Assembly (NCBI RefSeq): GCF_003429005.1
Contig: NZ_QVQV01000010.1
Coordinates: 124,001 to 188,000 of the forward strand
Source of the DNA: Paraburkholderia sp. DHOC27
Lineage (GTDB): Bacteria > Pseudomonadota > Gammaproteobacteria > Burkholderiales > Burkholderiaceae
DNA length: 64,000 nt
Direction of reading: 5' to 3'
The notes below the pieces were generated by a model. It made no database searches. It was given only the letters and a program-made list of their open reading frames with translations, and was not told the DNA's origin. Below, one piece after another: positions 46,439 to 56,063 of this stretch (position 1 is the stretch's first letter; every line of letters begins with the position of its first letter). Both the position numbers and the translations under genes were made by a program.

Positions 46439-47887
46439 CTAACAACCAACGGCGGTAGCCATATGAGGCGCGCTTGCACCACGCTTCGCATGCAGCTTGG
46501 CGCCGGCATCCCGGAGCGCGGTGCGCAGACCTTCTTCGACAACAGGATGATAGAAGGGCAACGCCAGCACTTCGTCGACGCAAAGGCTCAATTGCACGGC
46601 CCATGCCAGTAGATGGCCAAGGTGCTCGGCTTGTGGTCCGCATAGCTGAGCGCCAATCAGGCGGCCCGTGGATACCTCGGCGTACAGGCGCAACGCGCCG
46701 TGTGCCTGGCCCTCAATCCGGCTGCGACCCTGGTCTTCGAAGGAAACGAAGCCGGTCACGATGTCTTTTTCGTCCAAAGCACTGATAGGTGGCCCGATTG
46801 TCGCCACCTGCGGCTGACAAAACACCACGGAAAACGGCACTTTTCTTTTCACCCGTTCGACGTCGGGGAATCGCGCGGCGTTAGCGCCGGCGAGCTGTCC
46901 CTCATCGCTCGCGTCCTGTAGCCAGGGTCGCGAGCCGTCACAGTCACCAGCCACGAAGATGCTGCTGCTGCCGCATTGCATCGAGGCGGGATCGAAACAT
47001 GGCGTGCCGTGATCGTCCATTTCGACGCCGGCGTGCTCCAGCAATAGCGGTTTCAGGGCCGGGCGCCGGCCAGTTGCGACGAGCACAGCATCGAACTGCT
47101 CGCGGCGGGTGAGGCCGTCGGTGGCGAGAAACCTGATGGTAGGGATACCGTCTTCAACCAACATATCCTGGATGGTGGTGTCCGGGTCGAAATAGAACTC
47201 GCTGGCCAGGCTTTTTTTCAGCGCATCACGAACGCTCTTATCGGTGATGCCTGCCACTTCTCCGTCTCGGCCAAATACTCGCACGTCGACGCCTAGGCGT
47301 GACAGCCCTTGCGCAAGTTCGAGCGCGAGTGGTCCTGCACCGAACACGGCGAGTCTGCGAGGCAGCGTTTCAATTTCGAAGATCGTGTCGCTCGTGAACA
47401 GACGCTCACCGAACACCTTGAACTCTGGAGGTACGTGAGGGGTAGCGCCTGTTGCGATCACGACGCTGCGGGCTTCGATCTGCCACGCGTCATCGATCAT
47501 CAGACGATGGCTTTCACTCGCGCTCGCCGCGAAACGCGCGCGCCCGCGAAGCAGACATTCCTGCGGAAGTGAGGCGATTTCCTTCAGTACGCTGGCGACG
47601 AAGTGATCGCGTTCGCGCCGCACGAATTGCATGGCGAGCTGGCCGTCGACCTGCAGCCCAGCGGTTCCGTCTACACCTCGTGAACGTAGTTGCCGCGCGT
47701 CATAAACGCCGTTCGCCACGGCCAGCAGCAGTTTCGATGGCATACAGCCAACACGTGCGCAGGTCGTGCCGAACGCGCCTGCTTCAATCAATACCGCGCT
47801 TGCGCCGGCTTGTGTGGCGGTGTGCCACGCGGCCATGCCTGCGGTTCCCGCGCCGATCACGGCGACATCCACATGCTGTGTTCTCAT
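46439..47887 (-). CDS. pyridine nucleotide-disulfide oxidoreductase (dihydrolipoamide dehydrogenase-like)
   Basis: A 482-aa class I flavoprotein. FAD site VIGAGTAGMAAW, redox disulfide GTTCARVGCMPSKLL, NAD site VFGAGPLALELAQGL, and C-terminal FYHPVVEEGL with the catalytic His-Glu pair. It is not next to 2-oxo acid dehydrogenase genes, so it is not the usual Lpd; a free-standing disulfide or quinone reductase is more likely. It lies 42 bp upstream of the UdgX gene on the same strand. Confidence 0.88.
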   Translation of the reverse strand: MRTQHVDVAVIGAGTAGMAAWHTATQAGASAVLIEAGAFGTTCARVGCMPSKLLLAVANGVYDARQLRSRGVDGTAGLQVDGQLAMQFVRRERDHFVASVLKEIASLPQECLLRGRARFAASASESHRLMIDDAWQIEARSVVIATGATPHVPPEFKVFGERLFTSDTIFEIETLPRRLAVFGAGPLALELAQGLSRLGVDVRVFGRDGEVAGITDKSVRDALKKSLASEFYFDPDTTIQDMLVEDGIPTIRFLATDGLTRREQFDAVLVATGRRPALKPLLLEHAGVEMDDHGTPCFDPASMQCGSSSIFVAGDCDGSRPWLQDASDEGQLAGANAARFPDVERVKRKVPFSVVFCQPQVATIGPPISALDEKDIVTGFVSFEDQGRSRIEGQAHGALRLYAEVSTGRLIGAQLCGPQAEHLGHLLAWAVQLSLCVDEVLALPFYHPVVEEGLRTALRDAGAKLHAKRGASAPHMATAVGC

Positions 47888-48066
47888 TGTTCACTCCACG
47901 CGTTCGCGTCGCGCGCCACGCCCGGTTGATGCCGCAAAGAATGTGCCCGGCAGCAAACGGGTGGTCGTGAATCTCGTAGCTAGCGGGTAAGTTCCTTCGG
48001 CGTCAGTCGCCTGGTCTGCGATTTGCTGGACGACGTAGATAGAATCAATCCGCGGTTAACGTGAAC

Positions 48067-48561
48067 ATGATCGCAATGCTGTTCGGCGAGGGAAGGGACC
48101 TGAGCATCCTGCAGATGGGTATGCGCGCGTTGGTCGTGTTTATGATCGCCCTGGCGCTGATCCGCATCGCTGGTCGACGTTCGCTTGGTCAGCGTTCGGC
48201 TTTCGACTACGTCGTCGCAATCCTGTTAGGTGCGACGCTTAGCAGGGCGATCGTTGGCGCTTCCCCATTTCTGGCGACCGTCGTGGCATCGACTGTAATA
48301 GTTATGCTTCACCGACTGCTGGCTTGGCTTTGCATGTACAGCCGTGCGCTGGAAGAACTGCTGGTGGGGGTTGAGAGAGAGGTCTTTAGCAACGGGCAGT
48401 TCAACAAAGCAGAGATGACAAGGGCTCTGGTGACTGCGACCGACATTCAGGAGAGCGTCCGCCAGACGCTCGGAGCACGCGAGATGGTAAATGTCGAGGC
48501 CGCCGTGCTCGAGCGTAACGGTGCTATCAGCGTGATCAGGAAGAGTAAGGACGAAGCGTAG
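48067..48561 (+). CDS. DUF421 (YetF-like) membrane protein
   Basis: A 164-aa protein with three transmembrane helices (MRALVVFMIALALIRIAG, SAFDYVVAILLGATLSRAIV, LATVVASTVIVMLHRLLAWL) and the conserved RRSLGQRSAFDYV loop, followed by a cytoplasmic domain (TATDIQESVRQTLGAREM). A GTG at 48061 is an alternative start. DUF421 proteins are stress- or spore-related and of unknown biochemical role. It ends 3 bp from the stop of the convergent KaiC-like remnant. Confidence 0.85.
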   Translation: MIAMLFGEGRDLSILQMGMRALVVFMIALALIRIAGRRSLGQRSAFDYVVAILLGATLSRAIVGASPFLATVVASTVIVMLHRLLAWLCMYSRALEELLVGVEREVFSNGQFNKAEMTRALVTATDIQESVRQTLGAREMVNVEAAVLERNGAISVIRKSKDEA

Positions 48562-48563
48562 CG

Positions 48564-49184
48564 CTACCGCCTGTAGGGCGAGGCAGTCACTCTAAAGCCG
48601 GATGACCTTTGCGTTAACGCGCGTGACGCGATGCCAGTACGCTCAGCCGTTCGTATTTCCGACAGACTGTCCAGAACGACGCGAACCGGCGCGACCCGGT
48701 TTAGTTCCGCCAGAATCGTCGAAAGGGTTTCATCATGTTCAAGCTCGGCGACTTGAATGACGCTCTGATGCTGACTGGAATCGTGAGTTAATTCTGGCGG
48801 CGTGAATGCCGGGATGTTCAGTTCGTCAAGGATCCATCCGTGCGACTTCCCGACGGCCAGCACTTCCCGTCTGGTTTCAGCCAGCGTGATGTAAAGAACC
48901 CTTTCTCATCGTCTGATTCCTTCAAGAAGAAACTGCAGCGCTAGCGTTGTCTTGCCGCGGCCAAGGGCGCCTTCGAGCAGGTGGACACGGTTCGCTGGCC
49001 ACCTCGACGAGACTTCATCAAGGCCGGGTACGCCAAAGGAGATGGGCGTTGCATCGTATTCATCAGCTCTGTCGTTGATCGAAGTGTTGTTCAACTCGTG
49101 TGCTCCTGGCGTGCGGAAGACTGCATGCGCGGCCTCAATTCTATGCTTTTTATCCCTGGAGGTTCTGGGGGCGTCTGACAGCAA
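48564..49184 (-). pseudogene. KaiC-like ATPase pseudogene
   Basis: The frame from 49184 reads ISFGVPGLDEV, Walker A EGALGRGKTTLALQFLLEGI, then an in-frame TGA at about 48906 where relatives have Gly (GE-RVLYITLAETRREVL). It continues in the same frame as LAVGKSHGWILDELNI and VAPVRVVLDSLSEIR, then loses similarity and stops. So the gene has a nonsense codon and also lacks the second half of the RecA-like domain. KaiC-like ATPases of this kind often sit with response regulators and PAS kinases. Confidence 0.78.
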
Positions 49185-49262
49185 TGAATTGACGGTTATT
49201 TTCGTAATTTAGAAGGAATCCTGATTATTGTCGAGCATGAAAGCTTGCTTCAGACGCCACCT

Positions 49263-51287
49263 TCAGACTGACAGCATCTCTCTAATCTTCGCTGCCAACT
49301 TGTCCACGGTGAATGGTTTGGAGATGAGTTCCATGTCCTTTTCCAAAAACTGCCCATCTGCTGCGACTTCGGCGTAACCGGTCATAAAGAGCACTTTCAG
49401 GGACGACCGCATTTCGCGCGCAGCATCGACCACTTGCCGACCGTTGATTTCGGGCAAGCCGATATCAGTCACAAACAAATCGATCTTCTGCGTTGATTGC
49501 AAGATCCGCAAGGCCGCGCGGCCGTCCGCCGCCTCAAGCACGCGGTACCCAAGATCACTCAGTACCTCCACAACCAGAAGGCGCACGACCTCTTCGTCTT
49601 CGGCCACTAACACCACTTCATTGTTACCAGCGCCATCCTCAGCAACGGGGAGAGGCTCGGTGAGGACGACCGTCGCGTTTCCATCAAATCGAGGGAGACT
49701 GAGCTCGATGGTCGATCCGTTGCCCACTTCGCTTTTGATCCGAACAGACCCTGCGGCTTGACGGGCAAATCCATAGATCATGGAAAGTCCGAGCCCTGTT
49801 CCTTTGCCAAGCGGTTTGGTGGTAAAAAACGGATCGAAGGCGCGAGCCTGAACGTCCGGAGCCATTCCTACGCCGGTATCATGAATGCGAAGGACGACGT
49901 AGTCACCCGCCTGCAGGTCCCGGATCAGCGCCTGCGCTGCGTCGAACGATGCATTCACGGCGGAGATCGCCAAAGTGCCTCCATCCGGCATCGCATCACG
50001 CGCGTTGATCGCGAGGTTGAGGATGGCATTTTCGAGCTGGTTGGCATCACAGCGAATCAGCCAGAGGTCGTCGGCGCACGAAATAACCATCTTTACGCGC
50101 TCGCCCAGAGATCGGCGCACAAGTTCTTCGATGCTCCCAATCAGCGCGTTGACATCAATAGGCTTGGGGGCGATTGGCTGGCGACGCGAAAATGTGAGAA
50201 GACGGTGCGTCAGCGTCGAAGCGCGCTCGGCAGAGGAAACAGCCCCGTGCAAAAACCGTTCTATTTCGCTGATCCTCCCTTCCGCCATTCGCTTGCTCAC
50301 CATATTGAGGGCGCCGAGAATGCCCTGCAAAAGATTGTTGAAATCATGCGCAATTCCACCAGTGAGCTGGCCGATGGCCTCCATCTTCTGGCTTTGACGG
50401 AGTGCCTCTTCGGCTTCTAGCAGCTGATTCGTGCGCTCAGTGACCCTCTGTTCCAGCGTTGCATTTAGTTCTGCCAAGGCCTTCGCCGAGGCGCGAGCGC
50501 GCTCTTCGCTGGCTCGCAATTCCATTTCTGCGGTTCGGCGTTCACCGGCATCGCGCAGGATAGCAGTGACATGAAGGTGGTTGTCGTTCTTCCACCGCGA
50601 AGCAGATAGTTCGAAGTATCCGCGAGAACCGTCTTTGCACAGGATAGTCAATTCCACCGGATGTGGAAGTTGCGCCTGTTCGAGAACGCGGTGCCAGGCT
50701 GCTTGCCAGATTTCCTTCGTTTCAAAGAGACATGCCGCGGGCTGGCCAATCAGCTCACCGTGGTCATATCCGAATTGAAATTGGGTTGCATTATTGGCAA
50801 GGCGGATGATCCCATCCGCGTCCAAGGTCAGGATGGCATCGGGGGCGTTTTCAACCACCGCGTCATAGCGCGCTTTCTGGCGATCACGCAGATAGCGCTC
50901 GCGCCGCACAGCCATGGTCACATCGACGATATGAATCAGGCACTTTCCATCTGAGCCATCGGGGATTGAGGAGACAGTTACGTCGTGCAGCATTTCGCGG
51001 CCAGCCCTCGTCCGCAGCGGCAGGAGTTGAGCGTGGAGCGCATGCGTCAAGAGACCGGAAAGTCCGCGCTTGATGGCAGCCGTCATTGCGGCATCAAGAC
51101 GCGCGAGGTTGGAACGCGGGAAAACCTCGGCAAGGCGCGCACCAAGGACGTCTTCCTGGCCTTTACCGCTCGCTGATGTCATCCAGGCGTTCCAGCGGAC
51201 AATGCGTCGGTCAGCGTCAAGGACGATCATTCCGGCATCGACGGCGTCCAGAATGTGATTTTGAACAGACTTATCCTTTTCGGCCAT
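49263..51287 (-). CDS. PAS-PAS hybrid histidine kinase with receiver, last gene of the chemosensory operon
   Basis: A 674-aa soluble kinase. Two PAS domains (about 8-125 and 140-248), a coiled coil (255-300), HisKA with His314 (QLTGGIAHDFNNLLQGI), HATPase (NLAINARDAM; DTGVGMAPD; GKGTGLGLSMI) and a C-terminal receiver with Asp608 (LFVTDIGLPEI). The HDFNN box places it with NtrB-like kinases. Its start is 5 bp after the cheC stop, so it belongs to the operon, and it may add a redox or ligand input to the pathway. Confidence 0.93.
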   Translation of the reverse strand: MAEKDKSVQNHILDAVDAGMIVLDADRRIVRWNAWMTSASGKGQEDVLGARLAEVFPRSNLARLDAAMTAAIKRGLSGLLTHALHAQLLPLRTRAGREMLHDVTVSSIPDGSDGKCLIHIVDVTMAVRRERYLRDRQKARYDAVVENAPDAILTLDADGIIRLANNATQFQFGYDHGELIGQPAACLFETKEIWQAAWHRVLEQAQLPHPVELTILCKDGSRGYFELSASRWKNDNHLHVTAILRDAGERRTAEMELRASEERARASAKALAELNATLEQRVTERTNQLLEAEEALRQSQKMEAIGQLTGGIAHDFNNLLQGILGALNMVSKRMAEGRISEIERFLHGAVSSAERASTLTHRLLTFSRRQPIAPKPIDVNALIGSIEELVRRSLGERVKMVISCADDLWLIRCDANQLENAILNLAINARDAMPDGGTLAISAVNASFDAAQALIRDLQAGDYVVLRIHDTGVGMAPDVQARAFDPFFTTKPLGKGTGLGLSMIYGFARQAAGSVRIKSEVGNGSTIELSLPRFDGNATVVLTEPLPVAEDGAGNNEVVLVAEDEEVVRLLVVEVLSDLGYRVLEAADGRAALRILQSTQKIDLFVTDIGLPEINGRQVVDAAREMRSSLKVLFMTGYAEVAADGQFLEKDMELISKPFTVDKLAAKIREMLSV

Positions 51288-51292
51288 GAGGT

Positions 51293-51937
51293 CTAAATCT
51301 GAACGTCGCCCGCCACGCGACGGATATAGGCAGCGAGAAGTTCCTTCAAGACCGACAGAGAGGGCATATCGAGCAGCATTGCGATATGTCCGTCTATATC
51401 ACGTTCACGGACCGCGAAGTGAATATAGATCAGCATCACCGTGTCGCCGGCCTCCGGTGGCGGATCCAGAGCGAATAAATCCGCGCTGCGCCCGTGAAGA
51501 ACCTCTGGCAGCGAGATTTTCAGGCTGCGCTCAAGTTCGTTGGCAATCGTTCCAAGACAGCCATTCAAGATGACGTTGCCGGTTTCGGAAAGTGCTTCCT
51601 GTTCCAGTTCGACGATATCTTCTAAAGACAGGTCGCCGCCGACAACAGCTCGGACGAGTTCGAGACTTTTTGCTTCGGGGAAGATCAAGAGCGCGCGACC
51701 AACGATATCGCCCTCAAATACCTGATGCACAGCAACAAGATCTTTGGCTTCAGCGCCACCAAGTACATGAATCGCCTCATCCCGTCCAACCAAAGCGACC
51801 CTTGGGACCGACAAGACTACTTCCTGGCGGACCATCGTTGCCAGGTCACCGGCAGCTTCGCTAATGCCGAGATTGACCAGCTCAGTGAGCGCATCGAGTT
51901 CCAATTCGCTCAGCTGGATGGGCGCGGATGCGTTCAA
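51293..51937 (-). CDS. cheC: CheC-type CheY-phosphate phosphatase
   Basis: A 214-aa CheC-like protein. The two active-site helices are kept: ELVNLGISEAAGDL near the N-terminus and SETGNVILNGCLGTIANELE in the middle, each with the E-x2-N core. It removes phosphate from CheY and would reset the signal. Betaproteobacteria normally use CheZ, so CheC here is unusual. It sits between a CheY and the PAS hybrid kinase, with gaps of 4 and 5 bp. Confidence 0.88.
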   Translation of the reverse strand: MNASAPIQLSELELDALTELVNLGISEAAGDLATMVRQEVVLSVPRVALVGRDEAIHVLGGAEAKDLVAVHQVFEGDIVGRALLIFPEAKSLELVRAVVGGDLSLEDIVELEQEALSETGNVILNGCLGTIANELERSLKISLPEVLHGRSADLFALDPPPEAGDTVMLIYIHFAVRERDIDGHIAMLLDMPSLSVLKELLAAYIRRVAGDVQI

Positions 51938-51941
51938 ACTG

Positions 51942-52319
51942 TCAGTCCTTTCCGAGCGCGTCTACGGTCTTGGTCAAAAACACCGCAAGCGCAGCTTCGG
52001 TGAGCGGCTTGGCGAGAAAGCTGGCCTCCATCGCTTCGGCGCGTGCGATTACGTCTTGCTGCCGGTTGGCCGAAATGAGGGCGATAATCATGTGAGGATG
52101 GGAGTCACGTAGCTCAGCGGCGAGATCAAGACCATTAAGGCCCGGCATGTTGAAGTCGAGGAGCGCGATATCGGGGTTGCTGTCCTGGGTCAGACGAAGG
52201 GCCTCCTCCGCGTTACCTGCTTCAAGGCGGGTCCAGTCTGGATGGAGCGCGTTCAGCGACTTGACGACCGACATGCGCGCCAGTTTGCTGTCATCGACGA
52301 TCAGAATAGTGAGGCTCAT
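51942..52319 (-). CDS. cheY: CheY-like response regulator (second copy)
   Basis: A 125-aa receiver domain with acidic pair DD9-10, phospho-acceptor Asp55 (IALLDFNMPGLNG), switch Ser in ALISAN and Lys in FLAKPL. No output domain. It is 70 bp after the preceding small gene and directly before cheC, a likely substrate-phosphatase pair. Confidence 0.88.
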   Translation of the reverse strand: MSLTILIVDDSKLARMSVVKSLNALHPDWTRLEAGNAEEALRLTQDSNPDIALLDFNMPGLNGLDLAAELRDSHPHMIIALISANRQQDVIARAEAMEASFLAKPLTEAALAVFLTKTVDALGKD

Positions 52320-52389
52320 TTCCGCGGCATTATGGAGGCTTTCGGTGAACGGAAGTGCTCAGAATTTTACAGCTAAGTCCGCCGTTGTG

Positions 52390-52638
52390 TCATAACTTTC
52401 CCTCGCCAGGTAAATGCCCGGCCAGTCGGCGCAAGAAATCAGCTCCCGGCGGCCCAACCATATGCGGGCGGGCCACCAGGAGAACCTGAAAAACGGCAGC
52501 ATGCAGCGCTTCGCAAGTCCGCCAATCGACTGTGGGAACCGGATCCGCCAGAAGATAGCGCTGTAGAGGTTCAGCATCTTCGCTGGGGCACTTGCCGGAC
52601 AGGACAACTATGCCATTTGCGGCGGCTTCGACAGTCAT
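52390..52638 (-). CDS. small orphan protein of the chemosensory operon, STAS-like
   Basis: An 82-aa soluble protein whose start overlaps the cheA stop by 4 bp. The pattern GIVVLSGKCPSEDAEPLQRY, then PTVDWRTCEALHAAVFQVLL recalls a STAS fold (strand-helix with a central Asp and a Cys), like the one in anti-sigma antagonists, but the similarity is weak. Position between cheA and cheY suggests a coupling or regulatory part of the pathway. Confidence 0.6.
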   Translation of the reverse strand: MTVEAAANGIVVLSGKCPSEDAEPLQRYLLADPVPTVDWRTCEALHAAVFQVLLVARPHMVGPPGADFLRRLAGHLPGEGKL

Positions 52639-54836
52639 CGACAGAGCTCCGTAAGGTCCAAGATCAAAAGAACGCTTCCATCGCCAAGGAGGGTTGAACC
52701 GGCCAGGCCGGGAGTTCCGCTCAGAAGGCCTTCCAGGGGTTTCAACATGGTGTTGAAGCGCTCGCCTATCGCGTCGACCCGGAGGGCGCTCGGAACGCCG
52801 TCGACGTTGGCGACGACCAAAATGGCGTCTCCGGGCCGGTCACCTTCGCCGTGTAAGTTGAGGGCCTCTCGCAGATCGATTACCGGAACGGTCTGGTTGC
52901 GCAGCACAATTGCTTGCGCCGCGCCAACCGGTGCAATAGCGTCACGACCCACGCGCAAAGTTTCAACCACGGCATCAAGCGGAATGCCAAATTTCTGCCC
53001 TGCGGCGCTCACAACCATGATCCGGGTAAGCATGACACTGAAGGGGAGCGTAAAGCGGACTGCGGTGCCTGCTCCGGGCGTGCTCTCGATGCCGACCGTG
53101 CCGCCCATGCGAGCAACCTTGGTCCGGACCACGTCCATGCCCACCCCCCGGCCAGAGAGTTCGGTCACAGACTGCGCTGTCGAAAATCCCGGTTCAAAGA
53201 TCAAGGCCGTGACCTGCGCTTCGCTCATGGTGGCAAGCGCCTCTGCCGTTACCACGCCCCGTTGAAGCGCCACTTGGCGAACTCGCTCCACATTGATCCC
53301 TTGTCCGTCGTCGGTGATCTCGACGAGAACGTTTTCGCCCTCGCGATAGCCTCGAAGCCCAACCTTCGCTACTGCTGACTTGCCTTGCTTCAGGCGGCCC
53401 GCTTTGTCCTCAATTCCGTGATCGACGGCATTGCGCACCACATGCAAAAGCGGCTCGAAGAGCATCTCGACGATGGCTTTGTCGGCTTCCGTTTCAGCAC
53501 CTTCCGTCACCAGATCGACTGACTTATCGAGGCCTGCCGCAATCTCGCGCAGCAGGCGAGGAAATCGCTGGAACACATGCCGCAATGGCAGAACCCGCAG
53601 GCCACGGACGCCCTGCTGCAAGTCACCAATCAGGCGGTCAAGAACGGCGAAGCGTTGCTTTAACAGCGGCACCAATCCCTCTTCGCCGTTCTGGGCCAAA
53701 GCCACTATGTGGCCGATTGCGTTCTTGGCGATCGTGAGCTCGGCCGTAAGATCGACCAGGCTGTCCACTCGCCGTGAGTCGATTCGCAGGGACCGCGCTG
53801 CGGTCTCAGTCTCGGTACCGAAAGGTGCCAGCGCAACTGGTTTGGCGACCTCCTCAAAAAGTGTCGCCTTGATCGCGTCCGTGAGGCGAGTGGTCTTGCC
53901 CTCTGCCAAGCTTTGCGCCATTGCTTTTTCGATCGAGACTGTCTGGCCGTCGTTACCTTGGGCACGAAGCACATTAATCACGACCGCGCCTGCGGACGCG
54001 ACCTTACCGGCAAGGTCTTCGCCAACCGTGCTTTCAAGAAGCGCAAGTTGTGCTTCCAGGAGAGCACGCGCGTCGATTAACAAGGAGGGCGCGGCTTTCC
54101 CAGCGGTCCCTCCGAGGACTTCAATGTGGCAGCGATCCAAAACGTCGGCCAGCGCTTTGCGGATATCGATCTCCGACGCGCTTGAGAGGGCCGTCAGCAC
54201 AAGATTGCATTGAAACGGATCGACGTCGCACAATTGCGTCCAAGGACGTAGCGGGGAGATTTCGACGGCCAACAGCCCGGGGACTCCCTCGATACGCGCA
54301 AGCGGATCCTCATGGGAAAAAAAACAATCCGCGTCAGGCGTATATTGGAGCGCGCAACGCGCCTCTCGCGCAGCGTCCGGGTGTTCCGCCAATATAGTGG
54401 CCAGCCAGCCGACAGATGGCTCCGCTTCGGGCTGTTGATCGGTGCCTGGACCCGCTGCGTCTCCGTGTGAGAAACGCGCCACAATGGCCGCCGCTTCCTT
54501 GCTTGCGTTTTTGGGAAGATCACCGTATTTGGCTATCTCGTCTGCCCATCGCTCAACCTGATCAAGGCACGCGAGGCAATCACCGATAAAAGTCGTCGAA
54601 ATCGCTATCGTCCCGTTGCGGGCGTAGGAGAGGCCATCTTCCGCCCCGTGGAGGGCGTCGGCCATCGCGTCAAAGTCGACGATGCCTGCGCCCCCTTTCA
54701 GGGTATGAAACGCGCGAAAGGCGCTATCCAGCCGTTCGATATTCGATGGCGATTTTTCGAGAGCCAAAAGATCGGCGGTCGCCTGCTCGACCTGTTCGCG
54801 GCACTCAATCAGAAACTGTTCAAGGAATTCGTTCAT
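52635..54836 (-). CDS. cheA: CheA histidine kinase
   Basis: A 733-aa CheA. The N-terminal HPt domain has the phosphorylatable His44 (AFHTLKGGAGIVDFDAM). A variable region follows, then the dimerisation helix pair (RRVDSLVDLTAELTIAKNAI), the ATPase (HVVRNAVDHGIEDKAGRLKQ; ELSGRGVGMDVVRTKV) and a C-terminal CheW-like domain. The receptor-controlled kinase passes phosphate to the CheY proteins and CheB in this operon. It has a start overlapping the upstream cheY stop by 4 bp. Confidence 0.95.
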   Translation of the reverse strand: MNEFLEQFLIECREQVEQATADLLALEKSPSNIERLDSAFRAFHTLKGGAGIVDFDAMADALHGAEDGLSYARNGTIAISTTFIGDCLACLDQVERWADEIAKYGDLPKNASKEAAAIVARFSHGDAAGPGTDQQPEAEPSVGWLATILAEHPDAAREARCALQYTPDADCFFSHEDPLARIEGVPGLLAVEISPLRPWTQLCDVDPFQCNLVLTALSSASEIDIRKALADVLDRCHIEVLGGTAGKAAPSLLIDARALLEAQLALLESTVGEDLAGKVASAGAVVINVLRAQGNDGQTVSIEKAMAQSLAEGKTTRLTDAIKATLFEEVAKPVALAPFGTETETAARSLRIDSRRVDSLVDLTAELTIAKNAIGHIVALAQNGEEGLVPLLKQRFAVLDRLIGDLQQGVRGLRVLPLRHVFQRFPRLLREIAAGLDKSVDLVTEGAETEADKAIVEMLFEPLLHVVRNAVDHGIEDKAGRLKQGKSAVAKVGLRGYREGENVLVEITDDGQGINVERVRQVALQRGVVTAEALATMSEAQVTALIFEPGFSTAQSVTELSGRGVGMDVVRTKVARMGGTVGIESTPGAGTAVRFTLPFSVMLTRIMVVSAAGQKFGIPLDAVVETLRVGRDAIAPVGAAQAIVLRNQTVPVIDLREALNLHGEGDRPGDAILVVANVDGVPSALRVDAIGERFNTMLKPLEGLLSGTPGLAGSTLLGDGSVLLILDLTELCR

Positions 54837-55219
54837 GTGGCCACCCCGCACATCATGGCAGCAAACGCGCTCAGCCTGTCGGGGTCAAGGGGCTTCACGA
54901 GGTAAAAATTCGCACCGGCCTCCCGTGCAGCGGCAAAGTCTTGCGGAGCTGCCTCCGTGCTAGTAACGAGGACCGGGATTCCCGCGACAGGACGTTCTTG
55001 TCGCCGCAGCGTCTTGATGAAGGTTATGCCATCCATCTGTGGCATGTTGACATCAACGATGAGCAAGTCTGGGGCGTTAAGAAGAACTTTTTCAAGCGCC
55101 TCCAGCCCATTGAGCGCTTCATCTACGATGAATCCCGCTGTCTCAAGCGTCTCGCGGTAAAAGAGCCGCACAAGCGCTGCATCATCGACCACCATTACGC
55201 GCATCTTCTTATCGCTCAT
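54833..55219 (-). CDS. cheY: CheY-like response regulator (first copy)
   Basis: A 128-aa receiver domain with DD12-13, phospho-acceptor Asp56 (LLIVDVNMPQMDG), Thr in VLVTST and Lys in YLVKPL. Overlaps cheR by 11 bp upstream and cheA by 4 bp downstream. This tight coupling suggests it is the main CheA phospho-acceptor. Confidence 0.9.
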   Translation of the reverse strand: MSDKKMRVMVVDDAALVRLFYRETLETAGFIVDEALNGLEALEKVLLNAPDLLIVDVNMPQMDGITFIKTLRRQERPVAGIPVLVTSTEAAPQDFAAAREAGANFYLVKPLDPDRLSAFAAMMCGVAT

Positions 55220-56063
55220 GTGGGCCCTCCCGTGGCTTTTGATAGACGATCGCGTCGGTAAAATGCTGCACGGAGAACAAGGAGGTGATGCGGCTCATCG
55301 ACTCCGTATGCCCCAGGCAGATGAATCCGCCAGGCATCAAATTTTCGTAAAGATTCTCCGCGGCGACGCGACGCGAGGCATCGTCAAAATAGATCAGGAC
55401 GTTGCGGCAAAAGATGATGTCGAAGCGTCCATGCTGCCGGGTCTCCTCAAGGTTGACAATATTGACCGGTGTGAAGAGGACCGATTGGCGCAATTCGTCG
55501 ATGATCCTCCAGACTTCGCGTCCTTGCGGCTCGAAATATCGCCGGACGAGGTCGTCCGTGAGGCGCATCAGGGCTCGCTTGCCGAAAAACCCGGCGTGGG
55601 CTTTCTCCATCACCATCGTGTCGATATCTGAGCCGACAATCTCGATGTCGTATTGATCGACCAACCGCCAGTTTTCGAGGAGCCATATGGCAATCGAAAA
55701 GGGCTCTTCGCCAGTCGAGCAAGGCACCGACCAGATGCGAATGGTTTCTCCCTTGGCCTTATGCTTCAGACGATCGTCTAGAAGATCATTGGTCAGGCAG
55801 CGGAGCTGGTGGTCCTCTCGGTAAAAGTAGGTTTCGTTAACGGTGACTGCATTGATGAGGCGCTCAATCTCGCGGTCTACATCGGTACGCAGGCGTGCGA
55901 AATAACTCCCAAATGATCCGGAGCCCACGATCGACATGCGTTCAACGAGACGGCGTTCGACGTAGTAGCGCTTGGCCTCCGTGAAGACCATCCCTGTTCG
56001 CCGATAGAGAAATTCGCAAAGCCTGCGAAATTCCTCCTCGGTAATCGCGGGGAACTCGCTCAC
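55209..56063 (-). CDS. cheR: CheR chemoreceptor methyltransferase
   Basis: A 284-aa CheR from a GTG at 56063 that overlaps the preceding stop (GTGA). Conserved blocks are INAVTVNETYFYREDHQ, the S-adenosylmethionine site IRIWSVPCSTGEEPFSIAIW, and FDIIFCRNVLIYFD. It methylates glutamates of the receptor encoded at the head of the operon, the adaptation counterpart of CheB. Confidence 0.94.
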   Translation of the reverse strand: MSEFPAITEEEFRRLCEFLYRRTGMVFTEAKRYYVERRLVERMSIVGSGSFGSYFARLRTDVDREIERLINAVTVNETYFYREDHQLRCLTNDLLDDRLKHKAKGETIRIWSVPCSTGEEPFSIAIWLLENWRLVDQYDIEIVGSDIDTMVMEKAHAGFFGKRALMRLTDDLVRRYFEPQGREVWRIIDELRQSVLFTPVNIVNLEETRQHGRFDIIFCRNVLIYFDDASRRVAAENLYENLMPGGFICLGHTESMSRITSLFSVQHFTDAIVYQKPREGPHER

